From CAUUJV01 sp963545565 (lineage in GTDB: Bacteria > Actinomycetota > Actinomycetes > Actinomycetales > Bifidobacteriaceae), in NCBI GenBank assembly GCA_963545565.1, contig CAUUJV010000001.1, forward strand, positions 1 through 64,000: a DNA stretch of 64,000 bases, read 5' to 3'. This document shows positions 63,088 through 64,000 of this stretch, piece by piece; positions within the stretch are counted from its first letter, which is position 1, and each line of letters starts with the position of its first letter. The position numbers and the translations under genes are program-made. The notes under the pieces are model-generated. The model saw only the letters and a list, made by a program, of their open reading frames with translations. It did no database searches and had not been told where the DNA came from.

Positions 63088-63788
63088 GTATGCGACTCCT
63101 CGTACCCCGTGGCACTGTCATAAAGTTTTCCATCTCGAATATGCACTGTGCGGTCAGCAGCTTTCGCCACATCAGGGTCATGTGTAATAAGCACAATCGT
63201 TTTGCCACGCTTTTGCATGTGTCGGAATGTTTCCAGCACCATTTGGCCGGTAGCGGTGTCGAGATTTCCTGTCGGTTCGTCTGCCAAAATCATTGCAGGA
63301 TCATTTACGAGTGCGCGCGCAATTGCCACACGCTGAATTTGACCACCAGAAAGCTCATTAGATTTATGCTCGTAATATTCCTCAGGCAATCCTGCAGCTT
63401 TGAGAGCTTTCCATGCGCGTAATTCTCGTTCTTTCACGGGAATATCTGAGTAAATAAGCGGAAGCATGACGTTTCGCAGCACAGTAGTTCGAGGAAGAAG
63501 ATTGAAAGCTTGGAAAACAAAGCCAAGACGAGTCGCGCGAATCTCGGCTAAATCGTCATCGCTTAAATCTGCAACTTCCAAACCTTCAAGTTTGTAAGAG
63601 CCGTAAGTAGGCGTATCAAGGCAGCCAAGAATATTCATAAGCGTTGATTTGCCAGAACCAGAAGGCCCCATAATGGCAAGAAATTCGCCTTTTTGTACAC
63701 TTAATGAAACTCCTCGAAGAGCGTGCACAAGCCCACCCTCAGTTTCGTAGATGCGATGAAGATGATTTGCTTCAATAACGGTGGTCAT
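63084..63788 (-). CDS. ABC transporter ATP-binding protein (MacB/LolD type)
   Basis: 234 residues. Walker A is MGPSGSGKSTLMN at 40-52, Q-loop GFVFQAFNLLPR, signature ELSGGQIQRVAIARAL near 143 and Walker B MILADEPTGNLD with LITHDPDVAKAADR for the H-loop. The TYGSYKLEG and RTTVLRNVMLPLIYSDIP segments are typical of the MacB/LolD subclass. It starts 1 bp before the adaptor gene's stop and is coupled to the permease by a 4-bp overlap. Confidence 0.95.
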   Translation of the reverse strand: MTTVIEANHLHRIYETEGGLVHALRGVSLSVQKGEFLAIMGPSGSGKSTLMNILGCLDTPTYGSYKLEGLEVADLSDDDLAEIRATRLGFVFQAFNLLPRTTVLRNVMLPLIYSDIPVKERELRAWKALKAAGLPEEYYEHKSNELSGGQIQRVAIARALVNDPAMILADEPTGNLDTATGQMVLETFRHMQKRGKTIVLITHDPDVAKAADRTVHIRDGKLYDSATGYEESHT

Positions 63789-63789
63789 A

Positions 63790-64000
63790 TCACATGCCCG
63801 ATCCCATAAGTTCTACTTCAAGGCCTTCTTTAATCGCTTTGCCCTCAATAACTGCAGTACTTGTAGTTTGTGCAGGCACAGTGACTTTTACAGTCTTTTC
63901 GTTTTTTATAGCGCCCTGTGAATCTCTCTTCACAATCGTGATATACGATTTTCCATTATCTGTTTGAACTGCTGTGGTTGGAACGGTGAATACATTCTTC
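63790..64000 (-). CDS. Membrane-fusion/adaptor protein of the ABC exporter, C-terminal part
   Basis: The minus-strand frame is open at the window edge and ends at TGA 63790-63792. The visible 69 codons read FTVPTTAVQTDNGKSYITIV, then KTVKVTVPAQTTSTAVIEG and EGLEVELMGSGM. The VPTTAV...G..YI.IV pattern and late EGKAIKEGLEVEL are the end of the HlyD/MacA-like beta-barrel and membrane-proximal domain. It is the first gene of a three-gene efflux operon with coupled downstream genes. The N-terminal anchor is outside the window. Confidence 0.85.
   Translation of the reverse strand, partial: KNVFTVPTTAVQTDNGKSYITIVKRDSQGAIKNEKTVKVTVPAQTTSTAVIEGKAIKEGLEVELMGSGM

Noticed and set aside
1..64000. tRNA, rRNA, CRISPR arrays, transposases
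   Set aside because: Looked for T-loop-like GTTCRAATC blocks, regularly spaced repeats and DDE-type proteins on both strands; nothing convincing. GATTCAAATCC at about 35119-35129 is inside smc.

Overview
The window looks like a chromosome segment of a low-GC member of the Bifidobacteriaceae (Alloscardovia, Gardnerella or Scardovia type); base composition is in the mid-40s percent GC by eye. Pointers are the actinobacterial 24-residue ribosomal protein bL37, a SigH/SigR-type sigma factor with a Cys-rich partner, several ROK and LacI sugar regulators, divergent xylA/xylB, and signs of leaderless transcription. Genus-level placement is inference.

Left end (1-9000) is a mosaic of accessory DNA. 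A decayed prophage head module on the minus strand (portal tail end, frameshifted MuF-type minor head protein, a detached toxin-like domain, scaffold, capsid) is cut by a plus-strand gene for a coiled-coil TIR protein. Next come a GyrI-like gene remnant, a complete thiamine-salvage operon (thiM-thiE-HAD phosphatase-thiD-cytX) behind a TPP riboswitch and terminator, and an ogt gene with an internal TAG. The thiamine genes are richer in G/C than their surroundings and look imported. The chromosomal thiamine diphosphokinase gene at 55.4-56.2 kb could finish the route to TPP.

9-31 kb is a sugar-acid and sugar block: GPH-type transporter, GH31 glycosidase, LacI regulator, glucuronate isomerase, fructuronate reductase, mannonate dehydratase, gluconokinase, 6-phosphogluconate dehydrogenase, MATE transporter, a second LacI regulator, fructokinase, then a xylose regulon (ROK regulators, xylA, xylB, operators). 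Many genes between 9 and 22.3 kb carry single-base indels, mostly one-unit changes in short homopolymers, while the xylose genes and the following 20 kb are intact. Either this block has decayed recently or the assembly is poor there.

31-46 kb holds housekeeping genes (NUDIX, aminopeptidase P, folC, smc), a FemX-like transferase, a GNAT enzyme with an overlapping 53-residue ORF, an unrecognised coiled-coil/membrane protein pair, and a cell-wall trio (aspartate racemase, MurE-like ligase, ATP-grasp D-aspartate-ligase-like enzyme) that suggests a D-Asp peptidoglycan cross-bridge.

46-64 kb: PadR repressor with a palindromic operator on the promoter of a broken drug exporter, DnaQ-like exonuclease, sigma/anti-sigma pair, RelB antitoxin with a broken YafQ-like toxin, bL37, aldose epimerase, YbaK, GAPDH, ArsC-like protein, thiamine diphosphokinase, broken Cof-type HAD, AzlC/AzlD, a second gluconokinase, a domain-permuted GH3 glycosidase, and the start of a MacB-type ABC exporter. 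I saw no tRNA, rRNA, CRISPR array or transposase gene.
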